Below are positions 1 to 12,080 of a stretch of 64,000 nucleotides of DNA, piece after piece. The notes under the pieces are model-generated. The model was not told where the DNA came from. It saw only the letters and a program-made list of their open reading frames with translations, and did not search any database. Origin of the DNA: Psychromicrobium lacuslunae. GTDB taxonomy: Bacteria > Actinomycetota > Actinomycetes > Actinomycetales > Micrococcaceae. The stretch's first letter is position 1; every line of letters starts with the position of its first letter. The DNA is taken from NCBI RefSeq assembly GCF_000950575.1, contig NZ_CP011005.1, positions 2,728,001 to 2,792,000 on the forward strand. The letters run 5' to 3'. The translations under genes were made by a program, and so were the position numbers.

Positions 1-3000
1 CCAGCCGAGCCAGACCAATCCCGGGCGCTGCGTCTGAGGAATCTGGTAAATCGAGCTGCCAGCCGGACCAAGAAAGTCAAAGGCTCCTCCGGGCGAGGTG
101 ATCTTGGCGGCCGGTTTGAGCTTGATCACGGTGCTCGCAGGCTCCCGCCACTGCACGGTTCCGGTAGTGCCATCTTTGATTTGCGAGCGCAAACGACCGT
201 CCACTACCCGGGTCGCAAAATCCACGTGGCCCTGGTCCAGAATTGTCGCCCCCGTAGGTAGCGTTGTCGAGGTCGTGCCAGCCAGGCACATCACAGGAGC
301 CGAGGACTGGGCGGCACCGGCATTAGCAGCCGCGGCAATATCAGGCGCCTCACCCGCGCTCTTTACGGTGTCGGGCAAGCCCTGCACTTTCTCGCCCGCA
401 AAACAGCGAGCCGGATCAACCATACTGGCGTCCAGCTGCTCCCCCACCGCCCAGGCCACGGTGAAGTCGCTGCTCGCACCATTGGCTGCGCCTCGATGGA
501 AAGCAGTGCAATACACACCGGGAGCCGAAAATACCCAGGAACCGTGCTGATGAACTGCGGCGGGGATGGTAAATTGATTGACCCCGGCAGCCGAATTGAA
601 CTTGATTTCCGGCTGGCCCAGATCGCCCAATTGGTACATCGCAAAATTTCCCGGCGCGGGCCCCGAGCCAAGCGTACCCAACTTGGTCAGGGTCCAGGTC
701 ACCGGCCCTAGCTCCGGGACCTCTTCGGTTGACCAACCCGGCCATAGCAAACCGCTCTCCTGGGTTTGACCGAGGAGATAGACCTGAGACCCTGACTTGC
801 CGAGAAAGCCGAAACTGGACCCGGCTTGAATGGTCCGCTTCGCCTGATTTTTCACCTGAAAAACGGTCTTCGCAGGATTCCGATAAACCACTGAGCCCTG
901 TGATGAGTCTTTGATCTGCGTGGTCATGCCGTTTCCCGCGGCGCGGCTCGCGATGTCGACATGACCCTCCGAGATCACCGTGACACCCACCGGCTTCTGA
1001 GCTCCTGGCTCCGTCCCCCAACCTCCGGGCTTGACGGCGTCCCCGGGCTTACTTGGCCGACCGCCTTGCGCACAGGCCTTGAGCTGTGAGCGGTTCACGT
1101 AATCGCTCGCCGACGGATCGGTCGAACCAACAACAAAACTCAGCACGCTGCTGGAGCGTAGCGGCTGGGTTGAACCGGGGAGCTGGGCGGAAAGGTTCAC
1201 CGGAACGCAGTACACGCCGGGCTGATCGAAAGCCCAGCGGACACTATTATCACGAGATTGGGCCGCCAGCAGAGTCTGCGGCAAGCCGCGGCGAGCGTCG
1301 CTAGAGAGGATTGCGGTATTGCCCCGAAGCAGTTCGACATTGCCCGGGCCGGCGACCTTGCCAAAGGAAATTTCAAGAAGACCGCTCAACGAACTCGGTG
1401 TAATTCTGGCCGAATCGAACAAAAGCGCTGGCGAGGATTCGCCGTCCCCGGAGTCGAAGAGGTACTTACCGCCGGAGAGCAAGCTGGAAGACAGGATCAG
1501 ATTCCCAGGGAGCACGTCGCGCGAGGCTTGCGCGGTATTGCCCTGCACCCGAGCATTTAGTCCCAGCTGGCCTGCCTCCAGCGCTGGTTCCAGCGTGATC
1601 ATGCCGGCTTGCTGTACCGGGCTGATGCGCTGCGGAGCGGGCGCCGTTTTAGGGCGGGAAAGAACACTCAAACCTGACGTCCCTCCGCTTCGGTCACACG
1701 GTATTTGGGAGGCGGCGAGCGCCGGATCGCCAACCCAGACGGTGAGCTGTGCGATGTCGCTCGCCCAAGCTCCCGAGGAGCGCAAGGCCTTCGCTTCAAA
1801 GGCCAGGCAGTACTTTCCGGGCTGAGTGAACGTCCAATTGAAGTGATTATGGCTGGCAGCGCCGATCGGATAGCTTTGCGGCATGCCTTGCCGAGTATCG
1901 AAATAGACCGCATCCGGACGTAGCCGATCGGTCACCGCATCGTTGAAGAACATTGCAAAATGCCCTCCGACCGGCCCTAATACTTTGGTTAGGCTGGCAT
2001 CCTCGAAGCCGAAGGCGAGGTCGGCGGGAGCAAAGTCCTCGCCGCTAAAGCCAGGCCAGACATGGTGCTCCAGATCTTCTTCGCCCTGGCCGTAATACCA
2101 GTACGGTGTTCCGGGCGACCCGACCACGCTGAAGTTCTGCTGGGAATTTGTCAACGGGACCTTGCCCGAGCGGACGCCGGTCAGCACCAGGTCTTTGAAG
2201 GGGACTCGCTGTTGCGAGTTGGCGGCTTGGAGCTGCAAGGACTTACCGTTGCCGCTGAGCGGCGCCCTGATATCAAGGTGCCCCGAGCCGAGCACCTTGA
2301 CGGGTGCGGAAGGCGTCCCTGGATCGGGGTTGTTCGGGTCCGGAGTGCCCGGGTCCGGATCCGGTTGAGAGCCTTCGCACAACGTCGGTTGAGCGGGTAG
2401 CTTACCGGCATAGACGGTGTAGGTAGCAGAAGCGCTAAGCAAGCCACTTTGTTTGCTCTTAATGGTTTGCTCGATCGTCAGGCAATAGCGACCGGCTGCA
2501 CTGAAGTGGGTAGCGAGTGAACCGGTAATGTTCATTTCGAGGGCTGGCTGAGCGGCTCCGGAACTGAGCTTGCCGCTATCCCAGCTGTTTTCGGTGCCGC
2601 CCGCACTGCCGGTGACGACGGCGGTGGCTCCGCTGGGCCCGCTGACCGCAGTGAGTTTCATGGCATTAGCCGAGTTACTACCGGTGAAATCTCGCGTCGT
2701 CTCGCCGCGAGCGTTGAGTTCCGAACTGCTCTTGTCGGCTCCTTTGGACATTAAGGTTCCGCTCCCTAGCAAGAGCCTCCCCGCCGCGATGTAGTCAGCT
2801 CCACTCTGCTTACTTCCTTTCAGCGCTCCGCCAGCCAGGAAGTTCTCGGTGGCCGGTGTGCCATAGCCTCCCGCCGCATTTCGATCCGGCTCTCCAAGAT
2901 GAATAATCGCTTGGTTAGCTGGAAGAAAGGTTTCTGCGCTGAAGTTCTTCGTCTCAGCGTCTTCTAACCAGGACTTCTTATTCACGGCGATGCCCGGGGT

Positions 3001-3198
3001 GAAAGATTCCACCCGGCCTGGGTTGCCGTCAAAAGCCTTCACTAAGGGAGCGAACTGAAGGTAGCCCGCGTCAAGAACTACCGGCGAGGGCGTTGCCGGT
3101 GCTGCTTGCACCGGGAGAGCTGGTAGCAGGATCGTCCCTGCCGCCATAGAAATACCGAGGATGATCGAAGCCTGGCGCAAGACGGGGCGAAATTTCAC
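1..3198 (-). CDS. giant secreted choice-of-anchor M repeat protein (C-terminus beyond window)
   Basis: One uninterrupted minus-strand frame runs from a GTG at 3198 to the left edge, giving 1066 residues with no stop. A GGAAAG ribosome site lies a few bases upstream of the GTG. The N-terminus is a Sec signal peptide (hydrophobic core about residues 9-28, cleavage near VQAAPA). Several M-type units follow: a GHLDI unit with an H-H-NW.FT.PG.Y close, a degenerate unit, a GHVDI unit containing FLG...VYLLGQT and WPGW, and a last GHVDF unit cut by the edge. This matches the actinobacterial surface repeats that travel with 'anchored repeat' ABC transporters (TIGR03769/TIGR03773 type). A role as surface capture or presentation partner of the adjacent metal transporter is inferred. 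A membrane or wall anchor would be expected in the missing C-terminus. Confidence 0.85.
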   Translation of the reverse strand, partial: MKFRPVLRQASIILGISMAAGTILLPALPVQAAPATPSPVVLDAGYLQFAPLVKAFDGNPGRVESFTPGIAVNKKSWLEDAETKNFSAETFLPANQAIIHLGEPDRNAAGGYGTPATENFLAGGALKGSKQSGADYIAAGRLLLGSGTLMSKGADKSSSELNARGETTRDFTGSNSANAMKLTAVSGPSGATAVVTGSAGGTENSWDSGKLSSGAAQPALEMNITGSLATHFSAAGRYCLTIEQTIKSKQSGLLSASATYTVYAGKLPAQPTLCEGSQPDPDPGTPDPNNPDPGTPSAPVKVLGSGHLDIRAPLSGNGKSLQLQAANSQQRVPFKDLVLTGVRSGKVPLTNSQQNFSVVGSPGTPYWYYGQGEEDLEHHVWPGFSGEDFAPADLAFGFEDASLTKVLGPVGGHFAMFFNDAVTDRLRPDAVYFDTRQGMPQSYPIGAASHNHFNWTFTQPGKYCLAFEAKALRSSGAWASDIAQLTVWVGDPALAASQIPCDRSGGTSGLSVLSRPKTAPAPQRISPVQQAGMITLEPALEAGQLGLNARVQGNTAQASRDVLPGNLILSSSLLSGGKYLFDSGDGESSPALLFDSARITPSSLSGLLEISFGKVAGPGNVELLRGNTAILSSDARRGLPQTLLAAQSRDNSVRWAFDQPGVYCVPVNLSAQLPGSTQPLRSSSVLSFVVGSTDPSASDYVNRSQLKACAQGGRPSKPGDAVKPGGWGTEPGAQKPVGVTVISEGHVDIASRAAGNGMTTQIKDSSQGSVVYRNPAKTVFQVKNQAKRTIQAGSSFGFLGKSGSQVYLLGQTQESGLLWPGWSTEEVPELGPVTWTLTKLGTLGSGPAPGNFAMYQLGDLGQPEIKFNSAAGVNQFTIPAAVHQHGSWVFSAPGVYCTAFHRGAANGASSDFTVAWAVGEQLDASMVDPARCFAGEKVQGLPDTVKSAGEAPDIAAAANAGAAQSSAPVMCLAGTTSTTLPTGATILDQGHVDFATRVVDGRLRSQIKDGTTGTVQWREPASTVIKLKPAAKITSPGGAFDFLGPAGSSIYQIPQTQRPGLVWLGW

Positions 3199-3236
3199 TG
3201 AATTCTTTCCATGTATTTTCTCGTGCTAATCGCGGC

Positions 3237-3294
3237 CACGCCGGGTGCGCAAACGCCTTGGCGGGGGCAATGAGACGTTTGCGCACCCGGCGTG
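3237..3294 (-). terminator. 19-bp perfect hairpin between two M-domain genes
   Basis: Arms 3237-3255 and 3276-3294 are exact reverse complements with a 20-nt loop. The element lies between the stop of the small M-domain gene (3314) and the start of the giant repeat gene (3198), both leftward. There is no U-run after the stem, so it could be a partial terminator, an mRNA 3' stabiliser or an attenuator that makes the giant protein less abundant than the small one. Confidence 0.55.
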
Positions 3295-3313
3295 AACCGG
3301 TTAGTTCGTCGCC

Positions 3314-3997
3314 TTATTTGGTGACGAACTTCAAGGTGATGGCTCCAGAATTAGCCACCTTGCCTTCGGGGTTACTCGCGGTCACGGTGACCGAGTAAGT
3401 GCCCTTGGCGCTGAAGGTCCACTTGGGATGAGCGTGGAAGGCCTCATCTTCACCAGCCTTCAGAGCGACGGTGTAGCTATTCCCGGCTGTCACCACTCCG
3501 GTGGTGCTGGGGAAATTCAAGCTCAGGGTGCCGGGGTTGCTCGCAGCGGGGGTGACCGTGAACTTAATGTGATCGCCGCCGGCCAGCTTCGTATACAGGC
3601 CCTTTTCACCGGAATCGGCCCCGGGGGCTTCGTTACCGGAGCCCGCAAAACCAGTGAACAGCTCGTTGCCGGTCTGGCTTGCCGGGATGATCCAGTTGGT
3701 GCCCTCCTTCTTTGTCACGTCGAACTCCACTGAGCTAGCTTGCGCCGCAGTGTAGTAGTTGCCCTTGTTTTCATCATTGGTGCCGAGCACCAGCTTGCTG
3801 CCATCGCTGCTGATCGAAGCACGGACGACGTCGATATGACCTTCAGTGATGACGGTAGCGGCTTGGGCGGGGGCACCTGCCGCCAGCGTCAGGGCGGCAA
3901 TGCCGGCGAAAACGGTAGCTGCGATACCCGCCCGGCGTCCGGTCCGGCTGAATCGCTTGGTGGTTGGGGAAGATTCCAGAGTGTGGCTGATAGTCAC
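3314..3997 (-). CDS. secreted choice-of-anchor M domain protein
   Basis: 227 residues starting with a GTG that overlaps the permease stop (GTGA). The signal peptide has a basic n-region, a hydrophobic stretch about residues 23-43 and cleavage after APAQA. One M-type domain follows: it opens with VITEGHIDVV and closes with a HAHPKWTFSAKGTYSV stretch, the histidine-rich H.H..W.F...G.Y signature. It has no membrane anchor or LPXTG motif, so it is probably released or loosely held. Two palindromes lie just upstream inside the permease gene, so the gene may have its own metal-responsive promoter as well as operon transcription. Its exact function is unknown. The conserved histidines suggest metal contact, which is inference. 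Confidence 0.8.
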   Translation of the reverse strand: MTISHTLESSPTTKRFSRTGRRAGIAATVFAGIAALTLAAGAPAQAATVITEGHIDVVRASISSDGSKLVLGTNDENKGNYYTAAQASSVEFDVTKKEGTNWIIPASQTGNELFTGFAGSGNEAPGADSGEKGLYTKLAGGDHIKFTVTPAASNPGTLSLNFPSTTGVVTAGNSYTVALKAGEDEAFHAHPKWTFSAKGTYSVTVTASNPEGKVANSGAITLKFVTK

Positions 3998-4947
3998 GAT
4001 GCGCTCTTTCTAGCGTCGAGGGGATGAAGTTGTTGAGAATGATTCTCAACAACTTCATCTTTGATTAATTGAGAACGATTGTCAACAAGATGCGTCTTGC
4101 CCCGTAACACCTTGCCCAGAAGGCCGTGTTTAGGTCCTAACAACCAAGCCAGGACAAACACCGCGGTGGCCACCAAGACGATGGTGCCGCCCACTGGAAA
4201 GTCCAGGCTCCAGGAAATATATAGGCCGGCCACGGCGGAGAAGGCACCGATCATCGGCGACACCAGCATCATCACCCAGAGCCGATCCGTGAGCAGCCGG
4301 GCGGCCGCCGCCGGGGTGATCAGCAAGGCAAGCACCAGGATGTTCCCGATGGTCTGAATCGAAAGCACCACCACGATGGACACCAGAATGTAGAGCGCCA
4401 TATCAAGCCAAAGCACGGGCAGTCCCAAAGCGCGGGCCATCTCTCGATCCACACTCACCGCAATCAGCTCCTTAGCCAATAAAGCGATGATGAGGAGCAC
4501 GGCTGCACCTCCCAGCCCCACCGTCCACACGTCTTCCACCGGAATACCGGTGATCGATCCAAAGAGGAAGGACTCCAGCGAGCCGGCATAGCCAGGCGCC
4601 CGAGAGATCACGATAATGCCCAGCGCGAAAGCCGCAGCAAAAATCACGCCAATCAGGCTGTCTTCCCGGATTCGGCGGTTTTGCGAAAAAATCGCGACAA
4701 AGATGGCGGTAAGAATTCCCGCCGCCGCCCCGCCAAGTAATAAATTCCCCTGCACCACGAAAGCCATCGCTAAACCGGGGAAAACCGCATGAGAGACGGC
4801 GTCGCCAATAAAGGCCATGCCGCGTAGCACCACGAAGCAGCCGATCACCCCGCAAATAATCGAGGAGAACAGCGAAACTAACAACGCCTTGGGCAAGAAA
4901 CTCAAGGTCGGGTTAGTCAGGTCCTGAAGGAAATCTACGGGAGTCAT
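3994..4947 (-). CDS. anchored-repeat-type metal ABC transporter permease
   Basis: 317 residues of the ABC-3 (ZnuB/MntB/TroC) permease family with eight or more hydrophobic segments. Family landmarks include GMAFIGDAVSHAVFPGLA near residues 43-60 and the cytoplasmic DREMARALGLP coupling segment near residue 168. It moves the divalent metal delivered by the substrate-binding lipoprotein, probably zinc or manganese. The start overlaps the ATPase stop by 4 nt. The last ~25 residues are hydrophilic and unlike the family core. They are encoded by DNA that contains a large palindrome (4023-4059), so they probably reflect regulatory sequence rather than protein function. Confidence 0.9.
   Translation of the reverse strand: MTPVDFLQDLTNPTLSFLPKALLVSLFSSIICGVIGCFVVLRGMAFIGDAVSHAVFPGLAMAFVVQGNLLLGGAAAGILTAIFVAIFSQNRRIREDSLIGVIFAAAFALGIIVISRAPGYAGSLESFLFGSITGIPVEDVWTVGLGGAAVLLIIALLAKELIAVSVDREMARALGLPVLWLDMALYILVSIVVVLSIQTIGNILVLALLITPAAAARLLTDRLWVMMLVSPMIGAFSAVAGLYISWSLDFPVGGTIVLVATAVFVLAWLLGPKHGLLGKVLRGKTHLVDNRSQLIKDEVVENHSQQLHPLDARKSAS
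4023..4059. promoter_or_regulatory. 37-bp perfect palindrome, Zur/Fur-like operator core
   Basis: Arms 4023-4040 and 4042-4059 are exact reverse complements around a single central G. The core TTGAGAATGATTCTCAA resembles actinobacterial Zur/Fur boxes (GA-AATGATT-TC). It sits inside the 3' end of the permease gene, about 25-60 bp upstream of the small M-domain gene start at 3997, where it could control an internal promoter. Which regulator binds is inference. Confidence 0.65.
4069..4085. promoter_or_regulatory. second Zur/Fur-like half-palindrome
   Basis: TTGAGAACGATTGTCAA is an imperfect palindrome sharing the TTGA-AA-GATT--TCAA pattern of the site centred at 4041. The centres are 36 bp apart. 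It also lies within the permease coding region. The pair suggests tandem repressor binding upstream of the M-domain gene. Confidence 0.5.
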
Positions 4948-5744
4948 CGAAGCACCTCAGCAAGCCCGGGAACATCAGGTAATTCCGGCAACACCACCCG
5001 ACTGCCAAAGACCCGTCGCCAATGTTCCGAGCTGAGTACCTCTCGTGGTGGCGCGTCGATCAGGATCTTGCCATCCAGCAGGGCGATTCGACTGCATTCC
5101 AGAGCGGCACTGTAGAGGTCGTGAGTGGTCATCAATAACGCCTTCCCCTCAGCGGCGAGCTGACGGAAGAGATCGGTGAGCAACTCCTGAGTTGGCACGT
5201 CAAGCCCGGTGAAGGGCTCGTCCAGCAATAATAATTCCGGGTTGAGCGCGAGGGCACGGGCCACCAGGACGCGCTGGCGCTGACCGCCGGAAAGCTCACC
5301 GACCGGGCGAGCCCGCAAATCATCCAGGCCGACCCGGTGCACAGCTGCTCGCACTGCCCGGTAGTCCGGCTCCCCGGGACGACGCCACCAGCCGATTCGC
5401 GCGACTCGGCCGGTCATCACCACCGCTTCAACGGTAATCGGGAAGTCCCAAGAAAACTCGTGGCGCTGCGGAACGTAGCCAATGCGCTGCCGTCCTGCAG
5501 CCCGGGAGACACCGGCTATCCGGACACTACCTCGGCTACGAACTAGGCCGAGGATGGAACGCAGCAAGGTCGTTTTCCCGGCTCCGTTCGGCCCCAGTAA
5601 ACCGACCTGCTCACCCGCCTTGATGCTCAGGTCGAGACCGCGAAGCACTGGCCGGCCCGCCAACTCCACCTCAAGCCCCTTGACCAGCAGGGCCTCCACG
5701 TCTCGATCCGGCAGATCAACGGCGTCCCTCGCTCTCGCCGTCAT
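4944..5744 (-). CDS. anchored-repeat-type metal ABC transporter ATP-binding protein
   Basis: 266-residue ABC ATPase of the ZnuC/MntA class. Walker A GPNGAGKTT lies near residues 53-61, the signature LSGGQRQR near 155 and Walker B LLLLDEP near 177, followed by the D-loop and the TTHDL switch histidine. It powers import by the permease encoded next, whose start it overlaps by 4 nt. It also overlaps the stop of the upstream membrane-anchored M protein. This ATPase-permease-M-protein order is the arrangement of the TIGR03770/03771/03772 anchored-repeat transporters. Confidence 0.93.
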   Translation of the reverse strand: MTARARDAVDLPDRDVEALLVKGLEVELAGRPVLRGLDLSIKAGEQVGLLGPNGAGKTTLLRSILGLVRSRGSVRIAGVSRAAGRQRIGYVPQRHEFSWDFPITVEAVVMTGRVARIGWWRRPGEPDYRAVRAAVHRVGLDDLRARPVGELSGGQRQRVLVARALALNPELLLLDEPFTGLDVPTQELLTDLFRQLAAEGKALLMTTHDLYSAALECSRIALLDGKILIDAPPREVLSSEHWRRVFGSRVVLPELPDVPGLAEVLR

Positions 5745-6693
5745 GACCGCCCACCGGAGGAAGAATCGATAGCACTGTTCTCCACCGCCAGTTTGGCGCG
5801 GCGGCTTTTTACTAGCGAACGCAATAACAACACCACGATCAGCAGCACGGCGAGCGCCGCCGCACCACCCGCAGCCAGCCAGATCAGTCCTTGCCCTGTT
5901 TGATCCGTAGCGGCATCCGCAGCTGAGCCAGCGGGCTGAGATGGCTGCTGTACCGCAGTGTTGAAAACGTCCTGCGGATTGGTGCCTGATCCGACCGCGA
6001 AGCGCAGCACTTGCCGATCTACGCTGGTCTTGCCGTTGCTGAGCTCAGCCGCGAACTCGACCGTCAACAGGTAACTACCGGGTTTACTAAAAACCCAGTT
6101 GGCGTGAGTATGCACATTGGCGTCCATGTAAATGTCTTGACGGGCAGCCTTCGTGGAGTTCCATAGGATTTGGGGAGCGCTGAGGTCTCCGGATTGCAAA
6201 TACATCAGCACCGAACCGGGGCCCTGCGCCGAGACTAGACTGAATCTCGCCTGTCGCTTGATCGACGCAATGACCCGGGGATCCTGGGTATTCCAACCCA
6301 CCCAGACCACGCCGGGCTGCTGGGTTTGCGGCACCACATAGACTTCCTGACCCGCCGGGATACCGAGGAATCGGTAACTCGGGTCATCCGGCACAGCCTG
6401 CTTGGCCTGATCGGAGACCTGGAGCACCACATCGGGAAGCGAACGCCAGACAGGCTTCGCGCCAGAGTCATCGTGCAGTTGAACGGCCCAGTTCTCGTTC
6501 GGCCCCTGGCTGAAGCGTGGACCGATATCGACGTGACCATTGGAGATCACCGCCTGACCATTCACCGCTGGCTCGTCAGGAGCGATGGTCTGCGGAGTGT
6601 TCTGAACAGTGGGCGCGGTTGGCGAGGGCGGCAAGAGCGGCGTGCTCAGCACCGCGGCGGCAAGGATTGATGCCGCCACCGAGGAAATCAATT

Positions 6694-6697
<4 letters not shown>
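5741..6697 (-). CDS. membrane-anchored choice-of-anchor M surface protein
   Basis: The ATG at 6697 overlaps the stop of the binding-protein gene (ATGA), so translation is probably coupled; a longer frame starting at 6727 is less likely. The protein has a signal peptide and one complete M-type domain. That domain runs from ISNGHVDIGPRF through FLGIPAGQEVYVVPQT and VVWVGW to the closing HTHANWVFSKPGSYLLTVEF. A Ser/Pro/Ala-rich linker, a C-terminal transmembrane helix (about GLIWLAAGGAAALAVLLIVV) and a basic KSRRAK tail follow. It probably stands on the outer face of the membrane beside the transporter. No sortase LPXTG or LAXTG motif is visible. Confidence 0.85.
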
Positions 6698-9647
<2,950 letters not shown>

Positions 9648-9698
9648 GGCCAGGACTGCAGCAAACCGCCAGGAGTCGGCTGGTGTTAGGTTGACGGT

Positions 9699-11489
9699 AT
9701 GAGTTTTACGCCGCCCGCTAGCTTCAGCACTCGTCCTACTCTGCGAGGCACCTTCGGGATGGCCGCCAGCACGCACTGGCTGGCCACCGCGAGTGCACAG
9801 TCGGTGTTGGAACGTGGCGGCAACGCCTTCGATGCGGCAACCGCGGCCGCCTTTGTGCTGCAGGTGGTGGAGCCCCATCTGAACGGACCGGGCGGCGACC
9901 TGACCGCAATCTTCGCCAGCGCCGAAGACCCCGCCCCCAAGGTGCTAATGGGCCAGGGACCGGCACCGGCGGCGGCAAGTCGCGAACATTATTTGGCTGA
10001 AGGACTGGAATTGGTACCCGGCTCAGGCGCCCTAGCGGCAGCAGTACCCGGCGCCGTTGACGCCTGGCTGCTGCTATTGCGCGATTACGGCAGTTGGTCA
10101 CTGAGCGAGGTACTGGAATACGCCATCGGCTATGCCGAGAACGGTCATCCCATGGCCGCCGGGGTGCAACGTACCATCGAAACCGTTCAGGAACTCTTCA
10201 TCGAGCACTGGCCGAGCTCAACCTCGCAATGGCTGCCCGAAGGACGAGTTCCTCAGGCCGGTGAGCTGATCTACAACCGGCCCTGGGCGGCGACTCTGAA
10301 GAATCTCTGCAGCGCAGCACCGGAGGGCGATCGGACCACCCAAATCGAGGCCACCCGGCAGTTCTGGCGGCACCAGGTCGCCGAGGCCGTTGAACGCTTT
10401 GCCGCCATGCCACATCGGCACTCCTCCGGCACCGATCACGCCGGGGTAATCAGCGCCGCGGATTTCCAGACTTTTTCGGCAGGCTACGAAGAACCGGTTC
10501 TCGGTAACTTTCGCGGCCACGTGATCGCCAAGGTCGGCCCCTGGAGTCAAGGGCCAGCGCTGCTGCAGAGCCTGAAGATTCTTGACGGCTATCCGGATGC
10601 TGAACTTGACCCGTCGACAGCGCTGGGCGCTCACCACATTATCGAGGCGCAAAAGCTCGCTTACGCGGATCGAGATGCCTACTACGGTGACCGCGAAGAT
10701 ATTCCCTTAGCGGAACTTCTCTCGGAACACTATGCTCAGGGCCGACGCGAGCAAATCTCCGAGTTGGCAAGTCGGGAGTTCCGCCCCGGCGATATTCCTG
10801 GCACTAAGGCCTTCTTACCACCGCTCCGTTTGGAATATACCGCCCCGGGCATGAACCAGCTCGGAGTCGGTGAACCGACGGTGCGTTCGAATGGCGAGAC
10901 TCGTGGTGATACCTGCCATCTGGATGTGATCGACGCGGCTGGCAATATCATCTCGGCCACCCCGTCCGGTGGTTGGCTACAGAGTTCACCGTACATTCCC
11001 GAGGTCGGGTTTTGCCTTGGCACCAGACTGCAGATGAACTGGCTGGAGGAGGGCGGCCCAGCGACCCTGCAAGCCGGCAAGCGGCCTCGCACTACCCTGA
11101 CACCAACGTTGCTGCTCAAAAATAACAGGCCGGTGGCAGCCCTCGGCTCGCCAGGCGGCGATCAGCAGGATCAATGGCAACTGCTTTATCTGCTCCGTAC
11201 CCTGGTGGGCGGCTATTCTCCACAACAGGCCATCGACGCACCGGCGCTACACACCACCTCGCTGGCCGGTTCCTTCTGGCCCCGGACCTGGGAACCGGCG
11301 GGGGTGGTAGTTGAGAACCGGCTGGGTGAAGAGGTCATTCAGGAACTGCAGCGTCGCGGACACCGGGTGAGCCGGGCCGGCGATTGGGCCCTGGGCAGAC
11401 TCTCAGTAGTTGGCGTCGATCCGGAGACCGGAGTTTTCTACGCGGCAGCAAATCCGCGTGGCATGCAGGGATACGCCGCCGGGCGCTAG
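9699..11489 (+). CDS. gamma-glutamyltransferase family protein
   Basis: 596 residues of the Ntn-hydrolase gamma-glutamyltransferase / cephalosporin acylase superfamily. The maturation site is the Thr in TRGDTCHLDVID near residue 407, which splits heavy and light chains. GGNAFDAATAAAF, the oxyanion-side GPGGDL and TPSGGW are conserved. No signal peptide is visible, so it is probably cytoplasmic, unlike classical periplasmic Ggt. The position after the catalytic Thr is Cys instead of the usual Thr, as in YwrD-like members. The substrate could be glutathione-like amides or another gamma-glutamyl or acyl amide; this cannot be settled from sequence. It lies 51 bp downstream of tgt with its own weak leader. 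Confidence 0.85.
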   Translation: MSFTPPASFSTRPTLRGTFGMAASTHWLATASAQSVLERGGNAFDAATAAAFVLQVVEPHLNGPGGDLTAIFASAEDPAPKVLMGQGPAPAAASREHYLAEGLELVPGSGALAAAVPGAVDAWLLLLRDYGSWSLSEVLEYAIGYAENGHPMAAGVQRTIETVQELFIEHWPSSTSQWLPEGRVPQAGELIYNRPWAATLKNLCSAAPEGDRTTQIEATRQFWRHQVAEAVERFAAMPHRHSSGTDHAGVISAADFQTFSAGYEEPVLGNFRGHVIAKVGPWSQGPALLQSLKILDGYPDAELDPSTALGAHHIIEAQKLAYADRDAYYGDREDIPLAELLSEHYAQGRREQISELASREFRPGDIPGTKAFLPPLRLEYTAPGMNQLGVGEPTVRSNGETRGDTCHLDVIDAAGNIISATPSGGWLQSSPYIPEVGFCLGTRLQMNWLEEGGPATLQAGKRPRTTLTPTLLLKNNRPVAALGSPGGDQQDQWQLLYLLRTLVGGYSPQQAIDAPALHTTSLAGSFWPRTWEPAGVVVENRLGEEVIQELQRRGHRVSRAGDWALGRLSVVGVDPETGVFYAAANPRGMQGYAAGR

Positions 11490-11504
11490 GCCCTGGGCAC
11501 GGGA

Positions 11505-12080
11505 ATGCCAAACAGTCACAATGACTTACACCAGCTGAGACTTGCGAAGAAAGAGAGTGCTTTGAAAACCACCGAGCTGTTGACCGACGCTTTCAATCGA
11601 ATCGACGAAGAGGTCCGAGACGTGCTCAAGGGCCTGGCCACCCAAACCATGAATACTCAGCCCGCGGCAGCCGGTCGAGAACGTTCCAATTCGATTAGCT
11701 GGCTGCTCTGGCATCTCAGTCGGATCCAAGATGACCATCTTGCCGACGTCGCGGGCACCGAGCAATTATGGACCGCGCAAGGTTTCGCGGAGCGCGCCGG
11801 TCTGCCCCTGCGGGACGCCGATACCGGTTATGGCCACAATCCCGACGATGCTGCCTCGGTCGTCTTCGACAGCCCGCAACTGCTCTCGGAGTATCACGCA
11901 GCGGTGCATCGAATGAGCCAAGACTACGTAGCCAGCCTGAGCGATCAAGACCTGGATCGAGTGGTCGACACCCGCTGGAACCCGCCCGTAACACTCGGCG
12001 CGCGGTTGGTCAGCGTGCTCTCCGACTGCTCCCAGCACGTCGGCCAGGCCGCCTACGCCAAGGGGATGTTGGGTGGCTAG
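11505..12080 (+). CDS. DinB / DUF664-type metal-dependent protein
   Basis: 191 residues of the four-helix DinB fold. Three histidines typical of the metal site are present: WLLWHLSRIQDDH supplies two and DCSQHVGQ the third. In actinobacteria many members are mycothiol-dependent S-transferases, so a thiol-conjugation or detoxification role is plausible but not shown. The start could instead be a TTG at 11562, which has a purine-rich leader and gives MKTTELLTDAF. The ATG at 11505 is kept as the longer option. It converges with the YhhQ-type gene, the stop codons overlapping at 12077-12080. Confidence 0.8.
   Translation: MPNSHNDLHQLRLAKKESALKTTELLTDAFNRIDEEVRDVLKGLATQTMNTQPAAAGRERSNSISWLLWHLSRIQDDHLADVAGTEQLWTAQGFAERAGLPLRDADTGYGHNPDDAASVVFDSPQLLSEYHAAVHRMSQDYVASLSDQDLDRVVDTRWNPPVTLGARLVSVLSDCSQHVGQAAYAKGMLGG

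Noticed and set aside
98-550. Plus-strand frame of 150 codons and others like it at 1319-1825 and 2062-2400
   Set aside because: All lie antisense to the giant M-domain gene, which has an uninterrupted frame with a signal peptide and family motifs. The antisense frames have no recognisable domains.
1-3198. Possible broken or pseudogene region, since short frames crowd the first 3 kb
   Set aside because: Reading the minus strand codon by codon gives one continuous open frame that simply runs off the left edge.
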